Origin: Rotaria sp. Silwood1
Lineage: Eukaryota; Rotifera; Eurotatoria; Philodinida; Philodinidae
Reading direction: 5' to 3'
Assembly: GCA_905250075.1 (NCBI GenBank)
Contig: CAJNOP010000187.1
Location: 277,152 to 341,151 of the forward strand
Length of the DNA: 64,000 bases
Part shown: positions 48,109-61,600 of the stretch, one piece after another
Position numbering within the stretch: position 1 is the first letter of the stretch
Layout: the number at the start of each line of letters is the position of its first letter
Notes under the pieces: model-generated
What the model saw: only the letters and a program-made list of their open reading frames with translations
Database searches by the model: none
What the model was told of the DNA's origin: nothing
Position numbers and translations under genes: made by a program

Positions 48109-51100
48109 TGAGAATGAAATCTTTCTGGAACAATAATATTTAACTTAAACAAATAGTTGACGAACGACGAGTCCCAGGTGGTGGAAAATCAATCAAAAAC
48201 GAACAAAACAAAAACGAAATGAACGTTATTCGACAACCAATGAAGTTAGAATCCTCTGTGTTTAATGACCAATCAAAAGAACACTGCATATGATACTGGC
48301 GACATAGATGACACTCAATAACGATCATTGATTAACAATAAGAAATTTGTTGATCGTAGATTTTTTGTTTAGGACTTGTAATAAATACATGTTATCATAA
48401 TTAAATGTTCACTTTGTACCATTGCATCAATCACTGTGAAAGAAGCGCTCTGAGGAAAGTCTGATTTCTGTAATTGATCGGGTGTGAGGGCCTGTACGAA
48501 TCTCGGTGAATAGAAGAATCACTGCTTCATGCTTCTGGATAGCATATTCTACCCACAGTCCACACTAGGATTGTCACCTCTTCAGCTTTTCCCCTTTTTA
48601 TTTGATATAAAAGCTTTTTTTTCATATTTCAAATTCGATGAAGAAGAAAATCTTTTTTTCATTGAATAAACCGTGATCAGTGATATGTACAATTTATCAT
48701 CATCCTTATTGACTACTATATTACCTCAGTTTAGCAACATTAAAAGTGTTTCTAGGAAAAAGAAGCTTTGCTCTCATTTCCTATTCGTGAAATAAAAACA
48801 CAATTGTGCTTTCAATTGATAGTTAACTCTATTGATCAACTTGTTTTTCGTATTTTGTTTTCATTGAAAAATCTCAAATCCAAAAATCTAAACAATTCTT
48901 TTCTGATCAATTGATAGTGACATAATAAATGACAATGAAAATAAGGGTGTGGGTGGGTGTGCAGGTAGATTTTTCGTTGATTGCCACCTGTATTCACACT
49001 CATCATACATGTAAATCTCCTTTTATAAAACTGACACATTAATAAAATATTATTATCAGTGAAACTAATATAGAAGTAACAAAATCATTTGGATAAAGAT
49101 AAGTAGTAACTTGATAGAATTTTGATTTGATTGCAATAAAAAGAGCTGAAACAAAAATATACCAACTCCACTATCATCAAGTCCATCCGAAGAAATAAAT
49201 AAATAAAAGACTAATCGAAATATAGTATGAAACGAATATATGGCTCATTGCCATAATATGTAAAAAAGTATTGAAGATATTGAGAAATTCTGTCTTCTGA
49301 TAACAATTCATCAGTCATCAACATTCTAATTCATTCAAAAGACGAAGAAAACATATAATAATGATACGAGTAATGTAATCCATGGATCAGGTACCCGCAT
49401 CCATACCTGGGTTTTGATACAAAATTAATAGGTACAAGCAAATGATTTCTATTCGCGTTGGATACTAAAAGAAAAAATTGTACTCTTGCAGTATTCTGAT
49501 AACCATATGATTGATAACAAACTATATAATTTCAATGTGACTTCTTTCGAAAAATTTATGCAGATATTTGCAGAATGCATATGAAATGATGGTGCAATAG
49601 TGACACAACAATGTGTATAAATTGGAGAAAATTTCGACAAATTGATTGAATAATAAGTTATAATCATTATATTGATATTATGACTACAGACACCTATGGT
49701 TTTCTACAGAAAAAATGTCAGGTATATTCACTCTATCCAGAATCACTGTTTTATATTATATTATTAGTAAAATCTTCAGTTCAATAAATATTTTATGAGT
49801 TACAATTGAGGAACGATACGGTACGAGATATTTGAAACCAATTATTTGTTCATTTGTTAATATTATCAGCAGAAAAACTAAGGGCATAACGCTTTGAACG
49901 TGTTGAAAATGACTTTCTAGAACTTCTTTCCTACAACTTAGACTTTCTCGAAAATAATCGATTTTTAAATTAAAAAAAAACGATATATACATTTTCATGA
50001 AAATACAAAAAATGATGTATTTTGAGCCACATTGCCATGGACTTTCTGGAAAGCGGCTAATACAATGTAAACAGCATTTTCCCACCAATAGTTGCGTCTT
50101 TTGACGCTCTACAAAGCTATATAAAATCTACCTTACGCTTTTAAAAATTAGCTGCGTAAGAGACGCAAGAATGGTAAAACAAAGCATGTAAAATAGACTC
50201 CAAAATGGTTGATTTCACCTAGTATAATGGATTTTATTTGGTTTACGACGTAAGTAACGAAGTATATGAATTATACGATTTTCTAGAGAAGTTTCTGCTC
50301 TATCTGTTGGGGTAAATTGACAATGGTTTTGATGAAATTTTTACGAGAAAGAAAATGAATAAACAATACTGATCGAAAAGTCATAGATTTTCACAGACCG
50401 ATATTTTAGGTGAAAACTATTCGTTGGTCAAAGTATTAGAAGACATTGTCCAGAAGCAGTCAAAATTTGGATTTCTAAGTGACTTTTTATGGTCTTTCAA
50501 AATAGCAAACGCATTGGAAAAACAAAAATATTTCGCTTACCGACTCCTACTGTTTTGGGTAGTGATTTCATAGACTCTCTCTTAAGGTACTCTATGGAAC
50601 AACCGGTAATAGAATTTGTTATACTCTTATTGTTCGTGTTTTTCTTCAGCGCAGATTTTTTCAAATCTTTTTACATAAGTTTAAATAACGAAAACTAAAA
50701 ATATTTCTATAGACCTCTATGTGCTGAAAACTAGTTTATATTTTCTAATGCTTTCCCACCATAGCTATTGATTATATGAATAAAAATATACATGGTTATA
50801 CAGAGTCTTTATTTTAAACCAATTTTCAACCCAATAATTTACAAGTTTCGGCTTGCGAAAGTAACCGATGAATATAAAATTTAGATAGATTCTAATGAAT
50901 CCCAAATATTATACACTTTACTAAATATCATCAAAACCTCAAGAAATCTATCAGGTGATGCCAGAACATAAAAAACATCTTCAGTAATCCTGAACCATCT
51001 GGGAAATTTCAAAAACTCATCAACTTCTGATGGTCCATGGATAAAACATGCGCTGGAGAGAAACCATTATTACTTTCTAACGCTTAGAGATAAGGAATTG

Positions 51101-52698
51101 AAAACCTCTAAGAGAAGAAATGGATCTTGGATTTGGGTGGGATCCAGTGAAGTCAAAGTGATCTTAATACCTTAGATCTACAATTTTTTTTTGGAGAAAA
51201 ATAGTAGAACTTCTATGATTTTTATTAAAAAAAAAAAAGCTTGTTAGCACAGCTTTTTTGGGTCTGAAATGTAGAACTCATGTATTTTTCATAAGCTAGA
51301 ATACTCAAAAGATTTAAAACTACTTGTTAAGGTCTGTAATGTGGGATTGTTCATAATGGATGGTCTGTAAAAGTGAGTGGCTGTAATGAGGACTGCGTTG
51401 CTAAGTGTCTGTAATGGAGGAGTGAAAGAAAAGGGAGCCGCGAAATTTGAGCTTAAAATTTACACTCACTGTTTTCTTCAAAAATCTATCTGAGTTCCAT
51501 AAAATTAAATGACAAATACATTGTCGAAACCAGAGCAAAGAGAGAGATATTGATACGCTTGTTTGAGAAAGTCATGCAAGTCGACGGAATCTTTAAAAAA
51601 ATCTTTTTACTAAACAAGTTCTCCCATGAAATGGTATGAGATGGGATGAGACATTTTTTTGAGAGCTCCAGCCTATTCGAAGCTCGGTTTCAAATCTATT
51701 ATTGATTACTTTACCTAATGAAAACTGTCGTCAACTTCAAACGCTTCAGTATTACAAAAATTATGTGCGATAAAAGTTAAACATGAATCGCTCAAGAAAA
51801 TAAAATAATGTTGAATATAAATTATTCTAGAAGTCATATGAATAGAAATATTGCTTGTTATTTATGATGATTTTATTGATAGCCTTTGCAATCGTTGATA
51901 CATTAATTCAAATGATTACGACAGAATTATTCATTATTAATATGTTAGATCAAAACACACTAGTTTTTATTTGCTCTAAACATAAGAAAACAATGGATCA
52001 AATCTGTAAATGTAAAGACCAATGGTGTGTGATTTGTTAGTATAAAATAAAGATATACATATATTGACTTTCAAGAAATCATTATTTTGCATTAATGTAA
52101 TTGTATCGTTTGATTTCGATTTTTTTTTATTCTTTCTAATTCCGTCAGTATTCAAAAGAAATAAAATGACTCATTTTTTAAAACGAAACTTGAAACCATA
52201 TTCTTTCATTTACTACCATATAGAATGTAATGAAAATGATTTTCGTTTTTTTATATTATGCCGATACAATTAAAGTTCTCTCTTTTCTGAACAAATTCAA
52301 ATTTAGCATAAGATAGAAAGAAATAAAACAAATTAAAAAGTTTTCCATTAGGTGTTTATTGACGGTCAATGAAGTCTAAGTAATTTTTACTGTTGGTGCA
52401 CACCCTGATTACTTTCAAATGTTTTCATTGACCTTAATGATCGAAAAGAAGTTAATCAAACATAATCGGAAAAGATTTTTGATAGAGCGGTTTATACATG
52501 AATAGAACTATTTGTCTGTTTGGTTTGAAATACAATTGAATCATTGAAGTTTAAGTGAATGATTAAATTGATTTTTGATATTCTTGTTGATCTAATAAAA
52601 TTATTGTGACAAAATCTCTTTAGGATTATTTGAATGTGCGTGTTTATTTTATAATAAAAGTTGAAATTAGCTTGAATAATTAAAAAAGTAAAAAAGTT
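48109..52698. other. Gene-poor 4.6 kb region between SMC4 and the ATPase 3' end
   Basis: The left edge is the 5' side of SMC4, so a promoter is expected near 48110-48400. The rest is AT-rich with no recognisable exon. A small irregular cluster of CTGTAATG-type words occurs at about 51330-51425. A 61-codon open frame at 51855-52040 has a hydrophobic start and a Cys/Lys-rich end, but there is no other support for a gene. No RNA genes or element ends found. Confidence 0.5.
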
Positions 52699-55600
52699 TC
52701 AAAAAGTGAGTTGTCGTGATGGAAATCGACCTGGAAATTTTCGAATAAAAAACTTTCGTATTTCATTAAATGCTAATAAATATAAAAAGAAAGGAATAGA
52801 TGGTAACCACCACAGAAATCGATTTGGTGCAAGATTAAGTGCTTGATTAAGTGATGGAATATAAAGAAGAAAACAAGCAAGACCAATGGCAAATATAATA
52901 GACAATAACATTAATTTATTTCGAAAAAAGCTTTTGTCAAATATTGATTGACGAGCTGTTTTATTTCCAAGTAAATTTCCAATTTGTGTTATAACAATGC
53001 CAATAAAATATGCAGATTGTGCAGCCAAGTCGAGATTTCGTCTAATTTAAATTTAAATGAAAAAATTAAAATCTTCTGAATAATTTACCTTTGTTCATAT
53101 GTCCAGTCTTGACCATAACTATCACGAAGATCATTAACAGCAGGTGAATCCCATGCATCTCGTATTCCAAGTAATCTTGATGGCCACCAACCATTTTCAG
53201 CCATAACAACAAAAAAAGCAAAAAATGCGCCACTTGCTTCAATCATGGCCATTTGTCCATAACAAAGTGTAATCAACTTAATAGTACACATTTTATCAGT
53301 TCTTTTTCTCGGCGGTCGCTCCTAAACAATTTACTTGAAATAAGAAAAAAGAAAGGTATTAGATTTCAATACGAATAAACTCACTAAAAGATCTCCTTCT
53401 GCTTTTTCATAGGCAAATGTTATACTAGGTACAATATCAGTTCCTAAATCAATACATAATATAGTTATGGTACTTAATGCAAGTGGAATATCAACAATTG
53501 CATAGAGAAGAAACGGTAAAAGTTGACATAAATTTTTTGTGAATGTATAAGCTATAACTTTTTTCAAATTATCAAACATAAGTCGACCTTCAGCAACACC
53601 AGCAACTATTGTTGCAAAATTGTCATCCAATAAAATCATATCTGCCACTTGTTTACTGACATCAGAACCAGATATACCTAAAATTTACAATTATATTTAT
53701 TCAAATGTTATTATTAATTTCAAAGGAACGATTCATCAATAATTTTCATTCAAAAATTAATAAAATGTTTTGTGGTTTCTATTACGAAAAATAAAATAAA
53801 ATTTCAAAAATGGAAGATGTGGGTAATGCAAAGCTTGACTGAAAACGGTTTTTCGTTTTATGCATATAATGTTTGATAGAGTCCGACACGTTGATCCCGA
53901 ATATGTGATTTTTCGGTTTTTTTTCTATCGTCTTTTAGAGAGAAACCTTGGAAAAGCTCGTAGGATTCAAACCGATAAAAAAAAATGCTCATTTGGGAAA
54001 AACTTAATTTTTATTGTCAAAGCTTTTCAAACTGTATCTTTGTCTTATTTGTCATCTATAACTGAGGATAAGAGCGTATAAGTCTCGCCGAAAAATTTTT
54101 CCTAACAAAAACGCACTGCGGGTAGATATCATAGGCGAAGCTTTTCCAAAAAGTGACTTGATGAGGAGTACAGAAGAATTTCTAGTGGAATAAGTTTTTC
54201 AATGAGATCTACGCGGTTCAATGCACTTGTTTAGGTTGATACCGACCAGAGATGTCCATCGCAGCGCAACCGCTGCCGCTGTAGCGGTGGCGGCGCGGTA
54301 GCGGTTGTTTTTTTCAAATAACCATCGCGGTGAGGCGCGGCAGCGGTCGTTTTTTTAACTAACTATCGCGACAGCGGCGCGGTAGCGGTAGGTTTTTTGG
54401 AGAACAATGCAAAAATGCATGAATTCGAACAGAATTTCAATGTTTGCAAGTGCAAAAATATGAGATTCAACGAATCTTATCGATTGGTAACAACAGCTCA
54501 AGTCTTGAACAGTCACAGATCATAAAATTCACAACATTATTCTAACAATCATCGCGGCAGCGGTGCGGTAGGTTTTCTGTTTTTATCACTGCGGTGCTGT
54601 GGCGGTGCGTTAGCTTTTTTCTTTTATCGTCGCGGCGCGGCAGCGGCCAGTTTTCAACCGCGATGGACATCTCTGATACCGACTATGAAATTCATTTTAC
54701 TCGTTTCTGACATGCCACTGGACAAACTGATTGGTTGTGTTATCAATTTTTGCGAAATTTTGCCTTTTAAATGGAAAGTTTACATTTTCTCAATAATAAC
54801 ACCATATTTATAAAAACTAAATGAATATTGTTAAAGTTTTTTTTTGAAAGATTCAAGTAAAGGAAGATGCTTAACTTCATCTCTTCGTCTAACAAACTAG
54901 ATAAGTTTGTAAAGCTGAATACTAGCGAACCGTAGTACGGAGGTTCAATAACACCACATTGAATGAATAGTTGACTTTAATATCTATAAAATATAACTCT
55001 TATGCTGAATTTTCAACGGCAAATAAGAGAGACATAGTTTGAACGGATTCGACAATAAAAATAGGAAAAAAAGCGTTTTTCTCAAACAAGAATGTTTTTT
55101 GTCCATTTCAATATTCTTTGCGCATGTTCAAATTTTCTATCGTAAACGACAACAAAAAAGAAATCTAAAACCGTCTTAGAAAAATTTAATTATGTTGGAT
55201 ATGATCAATTAAAAAAAAATATAAATAAGATTCGAAACCAAGGTTTGAATTTTATTTGTGTAGAATTAATCTTTTATGAAAACTAATGGAAATAAAACTC
55301 ATCGATAGGGATCATTCTATTTCAGATGAAATAAGCTAAACAATGATTGAAACAAAGAACTTGTGTGCAGAATTACTTTTGTGACAGTTCGTTAGATCAC
55401 AATAAGTAATAAGCCCATCAATTTCCAATTGAATTGTTGTCGAAGTTTTCTTCAGAATAACATATTAAAAGGAAAGATTTGTTGATTTCAAGAATAATAT
55501 TTGTCATTTGTACATAAATTTTTTTTTCAATTTTATAAAACAGTTTCAAACTATAATTCAAATTGAAATCTATGAAAAAAATCGTCACTATTAAAAATCT

Positions 55601-58600
55601 AACATAGAAATGATTGTTCAACTAATTCATCCTATATCAGTAAGAAAAAATCAATTATTCTCTTATTTCTTATGATTAGTTTTAAATAAAGTCAAAAGCT
55701 ATTTTGTTTGTTTTATTCAACAATTAATTCTTTTTTTTTCCTGAAATGCTTCTGTAATTTTAATCAAATTGAAATTGTGTCAGTTTATTATAATGATATT
55801 AACAATCAATAACCAATTTTTCAGCACTTCCATAAGAAACAAAAAAGAATCATGAGTTACTTCAATCATTAAGAAAATTCTTTTTGTGAAATCTCTACTT
55901 TGACTTGCTAGCACGTTGATTCTGGTCGTCGAAAGAAAATATATTTACTCGAAAAGATGCGGGATAATCAGCGTATTCAACAAGGAAAATTTTGGAAACT
56001 GATGAGATTTGAAAGTAGTATTATATATCGGAATATATATAGATACGTCCAGTGACTTTTAACATTTTATCTGCGAAAAAAAAACAAGTTGATTGGAAGT
56101 CATCGAAGAAATTCTAAAACATTCTGGTTCGTAATACTTCCTCTAAATTCTATCAATTTGACTAATTTTCTTGCTTAAGTCGATCTGTATGTCTTCAACT
56201 GTATGATTAAGACGCATAAACTCGTGAGTTCATAATGGAAAGGTTTCATATGTGTACAAAAAATTGTCGAAAATGAGAAGAAGAAATCCGATGATCGAAT
56301 TCTGTGCATAAGCCTACTTGGTTCCGACCAGCACAGAAAAAGTTCAATCACCATATTGCTACTTTGAACTTGAGAATAATTTCTAGTCGTATTTTATTCG
56401 ATTGTACGGATACTAGGTTAAATGAATAGAATTAAGTCTATGAAGAGATTTGCTCACATCTAATGGAAATGCACATTCGATCAATTAAATAAAAAATCTT
56501 CGTTGCTAAATTTTCTTAGACTTGAATTCTAAAATATAATTAAAAATTTCTCAAAAATTATTTCTATTAATAAATAACATTTTAAAATACAATATTCATT
56601 TCAAATATTTCAATTTGATTAATTTTTGTAGAAAGATTTTTCTTTAGATACTGTCTCATATTTCGATAACCTTCATAGAATAAATTCAATTATTATCTTA
56701 ATAATAATTTGATTCTTCTTCACTTTAATCACAACACCCTCATGTTCATGCAGTATTCTGTTGTAAATCACGACAATCAGTGTGCAGATGTGATTAAAGT
56801 AAAGAAGTATCCTTAAAAACAATCTCTTACCCATTGATATTCCAATATCAGCTTTTTTAAGAGCCGGTGAGTCGTTAACACCATCACCAGTAACACCAAC
56901 AATCCATTGTAGTCTTTGACAACCTATTTTGAAAAAAAACCTTATTGACTAGTTCTCAACAAATTTCATTAAAATACAAATTACCAAATCAAATGTTAAA
57001 TTAATCTCTGTTAAATAGAAATCAATCTCTAATTATTTTTATCTTCGAAAAATATTTTCTCGTGTTGGTGTTTTTAAATGAAAAATTAAGAAAAATCGAT
57101 CGAACAAATAAATCTTTCAATTATTTATAGATGATTAACCCAAGTTTACTTCAGTTCACGTTATAATATGCAACATGGAAGATGAGGGAAGGAGTAGAGA
57201 GGACTCAGCCATCCCCTCCATCCTCTAACGCAAAATCTTGGTTCTGCCACTGCAAATATGTCGTCAAGACTTCTTGTTCATTAGATATATTGAAAAACAA
57301 AATACTCCAGTTGTTCTACGGTCTATTGTACAATCAAGATGAAATAACGAATAAATTAAATATTACATAGAAAATTGACTGCTGAAAAAGGCATCCTCGA
57401 AATTGAATTTTTTTTTTTTCGGAACAAAAAAAGGTTAAATTTTATTCGACTTCGTCTCTTCTTACTAATATTTTTTATGAAAAGAAAGCTTTTTCGATTA
57501 AACAAATAATTTTTGTTTCAAAAAAAAAAACTTTTAAATGTTTTCAGAGAAGTAAAACTGATTATGCGTTTTGAAATGATGTTTTTTCAGATAAAATTTC
57601 ATTATTTTGATTATTAAATAGCGGCGTACCCACAAAAAACAGGTGTAGAAGACACAATCCCCTATTCCATATCCGTCACGGAGCGAAGATCTTTTGACAA
57701 ATGTTTTAGAAAGAAATCAAACTCTTTTGTTAAGCGGAACTCAACCGTTTGTAAGGAAGAGCTAAACGCGTTCTGAAAGTGAAGAATGACCTTCTCTAAT
57801 CATTGACTGATTACAGCACTAATATTAAAACAAGTTTTAACTCAAAAGTTTTTCTTTTTACACAAAATAAATTCATCAAATATTTTTATTTTTGTTTTTG
57901 TATACGAATTTAAAAAATCTCTTTTAACAAACACAAAGAAAATTCTTTGAAAAAAGCAATGCATGAAACTTTTCAGTGGAATTACCAGTGGAATTTCGGC
58001 AGACTTTTATATACTTCCGCGCTATATAGCTTAGAAAACGTATATATATATATATCTATGCAACAACGTGATAGGTTGATAGACATTAGCCGACCAATTT
58101 ACATATCAGCACAAAAGATGTTCAGAAGTATAGTTTTTATGATTTCCCTTCCGATAATTTCTTTTCTGTGGCAATGAAATCTCTTTCCAGGTATGCCATG
58201 AGGACGAACTCTTTTAGAGTCTTCTTAGTCTCGCGGAGCTCTATTCACAGCCAAAAGATGGGATCGAATGACGCCCAACAGTTGGATATGTCCCTCATTA
58301 GAATATACAGGATCAAGCGTATTCGAAAGATTCTATTCGCATATTACACAGATCACATTTCACTGTGGTGTAAAATCTTGTTGTATTCAAAAACCAAATT
58401 AGACATCAAAATCTTAAAGTGAAATATGATCTGTATCCTATGTGAATAAGACCTTTCGAACATGCTTGACCCTGTATTATCTAATGAGAGAAATTATCAA
58501 TGATCAAGTTTAATATGGCACTTTACCGAGCGTGAAAAATAGCATCTATTGACACTGTTAATTTTATATTGAATTTAGGAAAGAAAAAAATTCATATACC

Positions 58601-61600
58601 ATCATTAGAGCCCTGTATGGAATCAATTTTGCAGTTAAATCAAAGTCAACTAAATTTTTAGCCGAAGATTCACTTCTCACATATGAATTTTGCTGTGCAA
58701 ACTGATGCATTTTGGAAGTTCCAACAATGTCTTATAGAGGCATCCTAGCACTAAAGAAAGTCAGAGTTAAATTTACTTCTGATTTTTTTCTATCCATATT
58801 GTCTTTTATGTATAAAGGCTTTGATAAGATATCGTTGAACCTTACAATAGGCACCAATTCCTAAGCTAAATATCAAAGAACAAAAGCTACTATTCCAAAA
58901 GTTCATATCCGGAGACTGAGTTTTTGGCAAAAGACTTACGTTCTCTTCAGGTCGATTCCGTGCAAGGCTCTGACTACCGTTATTACTTGAAATACTTAAA
59001 ACCGATAAACGTACTAAAAAACTGATTTGCTTACAAAATTTTTTTCCTTCAGTACACAATAACAATAAATATACAGAAGTGTGTGAAATTTCGTGCTCTA
59101 TCCTTCTCATGTATTGAAAATGAAACTTAAGGGGTGACATATTTACTTTATTATCTGATGGTGTTCTTTCAGTGGATTTCAATTTGAAAGGTATTGAGAA
59201 ATGAGTTAATTTATCAGTAAAATTTTCTAAATATTATTCGAAGAATAAAAATCATTTTTAATAAATTCATTTTCTCGTATTTCTTTTTTTATATCATTTA
59301 CAATGATAATTTATTATTTTATTTTTACTAAAGTGGATTAACTGGTATTTTAATAAGAATTTCAATATGACAAAATTAAATTGAATTAATTTTATGAAAA
59401 TATTTCTTTAAATGATATTTTTAATTGTACAATTTTCTAATTTGAAGATTTTTTTTCCTTAAAATCGATGAGAGTTGAATGTTTTTCAATACGTCGCATA
59501 GAATTATTATTAATAAGTAAATAATGAAAACTAACCTTCAACAATAATTAATTTTTGTTGAGGCGATGTTCGAGCAAATACGATTTCACGGTATGATAGA
59601 AGAACTTCATCTAATTGTTTTGATGACATTTGAGCTAATTCCGAACCAGATAAAACAATTGAACGAATATCTTTTGAATCAATTGTTTCAAGAGGAAGAT
59701 GAAAACGATTAGCCAAATCTTCAGCTTTAAATATAGAAACAAAATAATATATTTATTAGAAAATCTTTTAAAGAAAACCTGTATCTGAAGTGATAATACC
59801 AACACCTATGAAAATAATAAATCATAAATGAGTTTTTCTACTAATAAATATCGATTTACTTTTTGCAATAGCTTTAGCTGTAATAGGATGATCACCTGTA
59901 ACCATAATAACTTTAATTCCTAGAAAAAGTTTCAAGAAAATTTTCAAAAAGTATAAGAAAACCTTAAATATTTATTAACCTGCTGTACGGCATTTTTGTA
60001 CAGCTTCAGAAACTCCAGGTCGTGGTGGATCAATCATCGCTACAAAACCCAAAAAACGTAAATCTTCAAGTGGAAAATTAGGATTATCCGACTCGAATGT
60101 AAATCCTCGAGGATATTGATCTAATGGTAAACGTAAATCACAAAATCCGAGAACCCGTTCACCTAATCCACCTAATGTCATATATGCATCATCCAATCTC
60201 TCTCTCCATTCATCATCAAGATCATATTCATTATCATTAATAAAAATTTTCGAACATCGTTCAGCAATTCTCTCTGGTGCACCTTTCATCTAATTGAAAA
60301 AAAAAAGAAATGATTTCGAATATATATCAATAAAATAAAAATACCACAAGTAAATATTGTTGATCTTGATCGTCGGTTTCGTGAATTGATACTTGATATT
60401 TATTTGTACTATTAAATGGAATATCACAAACACGAGGATTTTTTGCTCGATAATCTTCAACGTTGCCAACAACGAGTTCAGTAAATTGAAGAATAGCTGT
60501 TTCACTAGCATCACCTTTGACAAGTCTTTGTAGTGGAGATTTATTTAAATTATCTTCATCAGTCTAAAATTAAAAAATCATTTTTTTTTTCTTTTATATC
60601 CTTTTTAAAATAAACCTTAAAAACAGCTTTTGAGCAAAGCATAGCACATCTTAAAAGAGCTTCATAACTTGATCGATCTCGTTCAATTTGAATAACTTGT
60701 TCATCAGCTGTTGAATCAATTATTGGATTTTCAAAAACTACTTGAGCAGGATGTGTATGTGAAAGATTAACACTAGCAATAGATCCATCTAACCATAAAT
60801 GTGCTACAGTCATTCGATTTTGTGTTAATGTTCCAGTTTTATCAGAGCAAATTACTGAAACACTTCCTAATGCTTCGACAGCTGTTAAATTTTTAACTAA
60901 ACATTTTTTTCGAGCCATTCTTTGAGCAGTTAATGCCAACATAACAGTTATTGTTGCTAAAAGACCTTCAGGAACATTTGCTACAATAATACCAATAACA
61001 AAAACAATGGCACGTAAAACACCCATATTAAGACTTATTAAAACAATTAAAAATATAATTCCAAAAGTAATAGCCACTATTGTTACCATATGAACAAAAT
61101 GATTTATTTCAACATTTAACGGAGATACTTCATTACTAACACTACTGGCTATTTTATATGAATGAGAAAAAATAAAATAAAATAAAAATAAATATTTTTT
61201 AAATCACATCAATCAATACCAATTTGATAAAATCAATTAAATTCTTCAAAAACAAACTTTCTTGATTTCTTTTCCATTTATTTAAAAAATACTCAAAATC
61301 ATTAAAGAAAATTCATTTTAGTTAATTTATTTTCTTCTTTTTAGAAATTCCATCTTTTCAGTATTAGAAGAATTTTTTAATAAGAAGTTTAAAAAAAGAA
61401 GGCAAATGTGTTGATAAATGAAGTTAGAATAGTTTCATCGCAAAAATATTATTTTATTTAATCAAAAATAATATTTCGAATTCCTTTTTAAAGTCGATTG
61501 TTTGCAAAGATTAAAAAAAAATCTAAATGAATTCGACTAATATGTTGTTTTATTACATGATATTTTTATTTTATCTAGAAACTTGCGTCAAGCGTAAAGT

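Noticed and set aside
51855-52040. 61-codon open frame with hydrophobic start and Cys/Lys-rich end
   Set aside because: Length expected by chance in AT-rich DNA; no splice partners, domain or coding context beyond a hydrophobic run.
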